Shown in pieces: positions 63,790 to 64,000 of a DNA stretch of 64,000 nt (its first letter is position 1; each line of letters opens with the position of its first letter). The notes below the pieces were generated by a model. The model saw only the letters and a program-made list of their open reading frames with translations, made no database searches and was not told the origin of the DNA. Where the stretch lies: contig NZ_JBHSGU010000017.1 of assembly GCF_042652645.1 (NCBI RefSeq), positions 11,129 through 75,128 on the forward strand, written 5' to 3'. This stretch comes from Glaciecola siphonariae. GTDB taxonomy: Bacteria; Pseudomonadota; Gammaproteobacteria; Enterobacterales; Alteromonadaceae. The position numbers and the translations under genes are program-made.

Positions 63790-64000
63790 TTAACTGTTGA
63801 ACTATCAAGCAAAGCTCAATACTTCTCAATAATGGTTAACAATGTTGGAATGCTGATAATTGCTTTTTCTTTAACGTAGAGTCGCTACTCAATCTGCCTT
63901 TATATGATTGTCTTAACTTGTCACCTACAACCCTTGCCTACCTCCTACATACTCATACTTGCGCGTCTTTAGCGAGCAGGTTATTTGCCAGTCGATTTTA
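63790..64000 (-). other. 23S-5S internal spacer, incomplete at the window edge
   Basis: At least 211 bases upstream of the 5S gene without a protein or tRNA gene that I can see. No 23S 3'-end sequence is recognisable, so the 23S gene begins beyond the window. Confidence 0.6.

Noticed and set aside
63581..63829. Open frames over the right end (63581-63829 minus, 63606-63800 plus)
   Set aside because: They cover the 5S rRNA gene and its terminator and have no protein features.
1..64000. CRISPR array, tRNA gene, integrase/att site or prophage
   Set aside because: No regularly spaced direct repeats, tRNA-like cloverleaf or phage/integrase protein was found anywhere in the window.

Overview
The window comes from a marine gammaproteobacterium, most likely in Alteromonadales (Glaciecola/Paraglaciecola/Alteromonas type). 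The evidence is an enteric-like XylR/XylA/XylB set, a gammaproteobacterial 5S rRNA, a large TonB-dependent receptor of the Xanthomonas/Alteromonas type, and many secreted lipoproteins. Base composition looks like the mid-40s percent GC by eye. Most of the window is accessory carbohydrate-use DNA; ordinary genes flank it (GGDEF protein, PH-domain pair and MBL hydrolase on the left; ABC operon, SWIM protein and rRNA operon end on the right).

Layout: 1-4.9 kb, a truncated TPR-GGDEF cyclase, two overlapping bacterial PH-domain membrane proteins and an MBL-fold hydrolase. 5.0-8.5 kb, two FG-GAP/VCBS lipoproteins. 8.7-10.8 kb, gluconokinase divergent from a GntP permease. 10.9-16.6 kb, the xylose module: xylBA operon, divergent xylR and a XylE-like symporter. 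16.8-31.7 kb, a probable glycoside-oxidation locus: exported xylose-isomerase-like protein, CE2-like esterase, 3-keto-disaccharide hydrolase (DUF1080), a DUF1080-like/cytochrome c fusion, GMC dehydrogenase with a Tat-exported small subunit, MFS importer, cytosolic isomerase-like protein, PAS-AraC regulator and GH10 xylanase. 31.9-43.1 kb, SapC, TonB receptor, JmjC-like cupin, tryptophan-halogenase-like protein, DUF6445 protein and a PVC-type cytochrome. 43.2-48.7 kb, two exported esterases, a DASS symporter, a Gfo/Idh/MocA oxidoreductase and a second PAS-AraC regulator. 48.8-56.1 kb, a 1394-residue ThuA-SGNH-propeller-cytochrome fusion, an exported nucleoside hydrolase and a sulfatase lipoprotein. 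56.4-61.5 kb, a MacB-like ABC operon with three adaptor proteins. 61.7-63.4 kb, a SWIM zinc-finger protein. 63.67-63.79 kb, 5S rRNA on the minus strand.

Inferred working model: xylan-type glycans are cut by the GH10 enzyme and de-esterified by the esterases, then taken up through the TonB receptor. Xylose is handled by XylA/XylB. In parallel, sugars or glycosides are oxidised at C3 in the periplasm by the GMC/subunit-3 dehydrogenase with electrons passed to c-type cytochromes. The keto-glycosides are cleaved by DUF1080 enzymes, imported by the MFS carrier and processed by the isomerase-like and Gfo/Idh/MocA enzymes.

The most interesting signal is a recurring intergenic element, CGG-N18-C(G/A)GCGTTA, with an exact 21-bp period. 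It occurs five times, always in intergenic regions next to genes of this proposed pathway, and lies 33-40 bp upstream of each of the two paralogous PAS-AraC regulators. It looks like the operator of an undescribed regulon.
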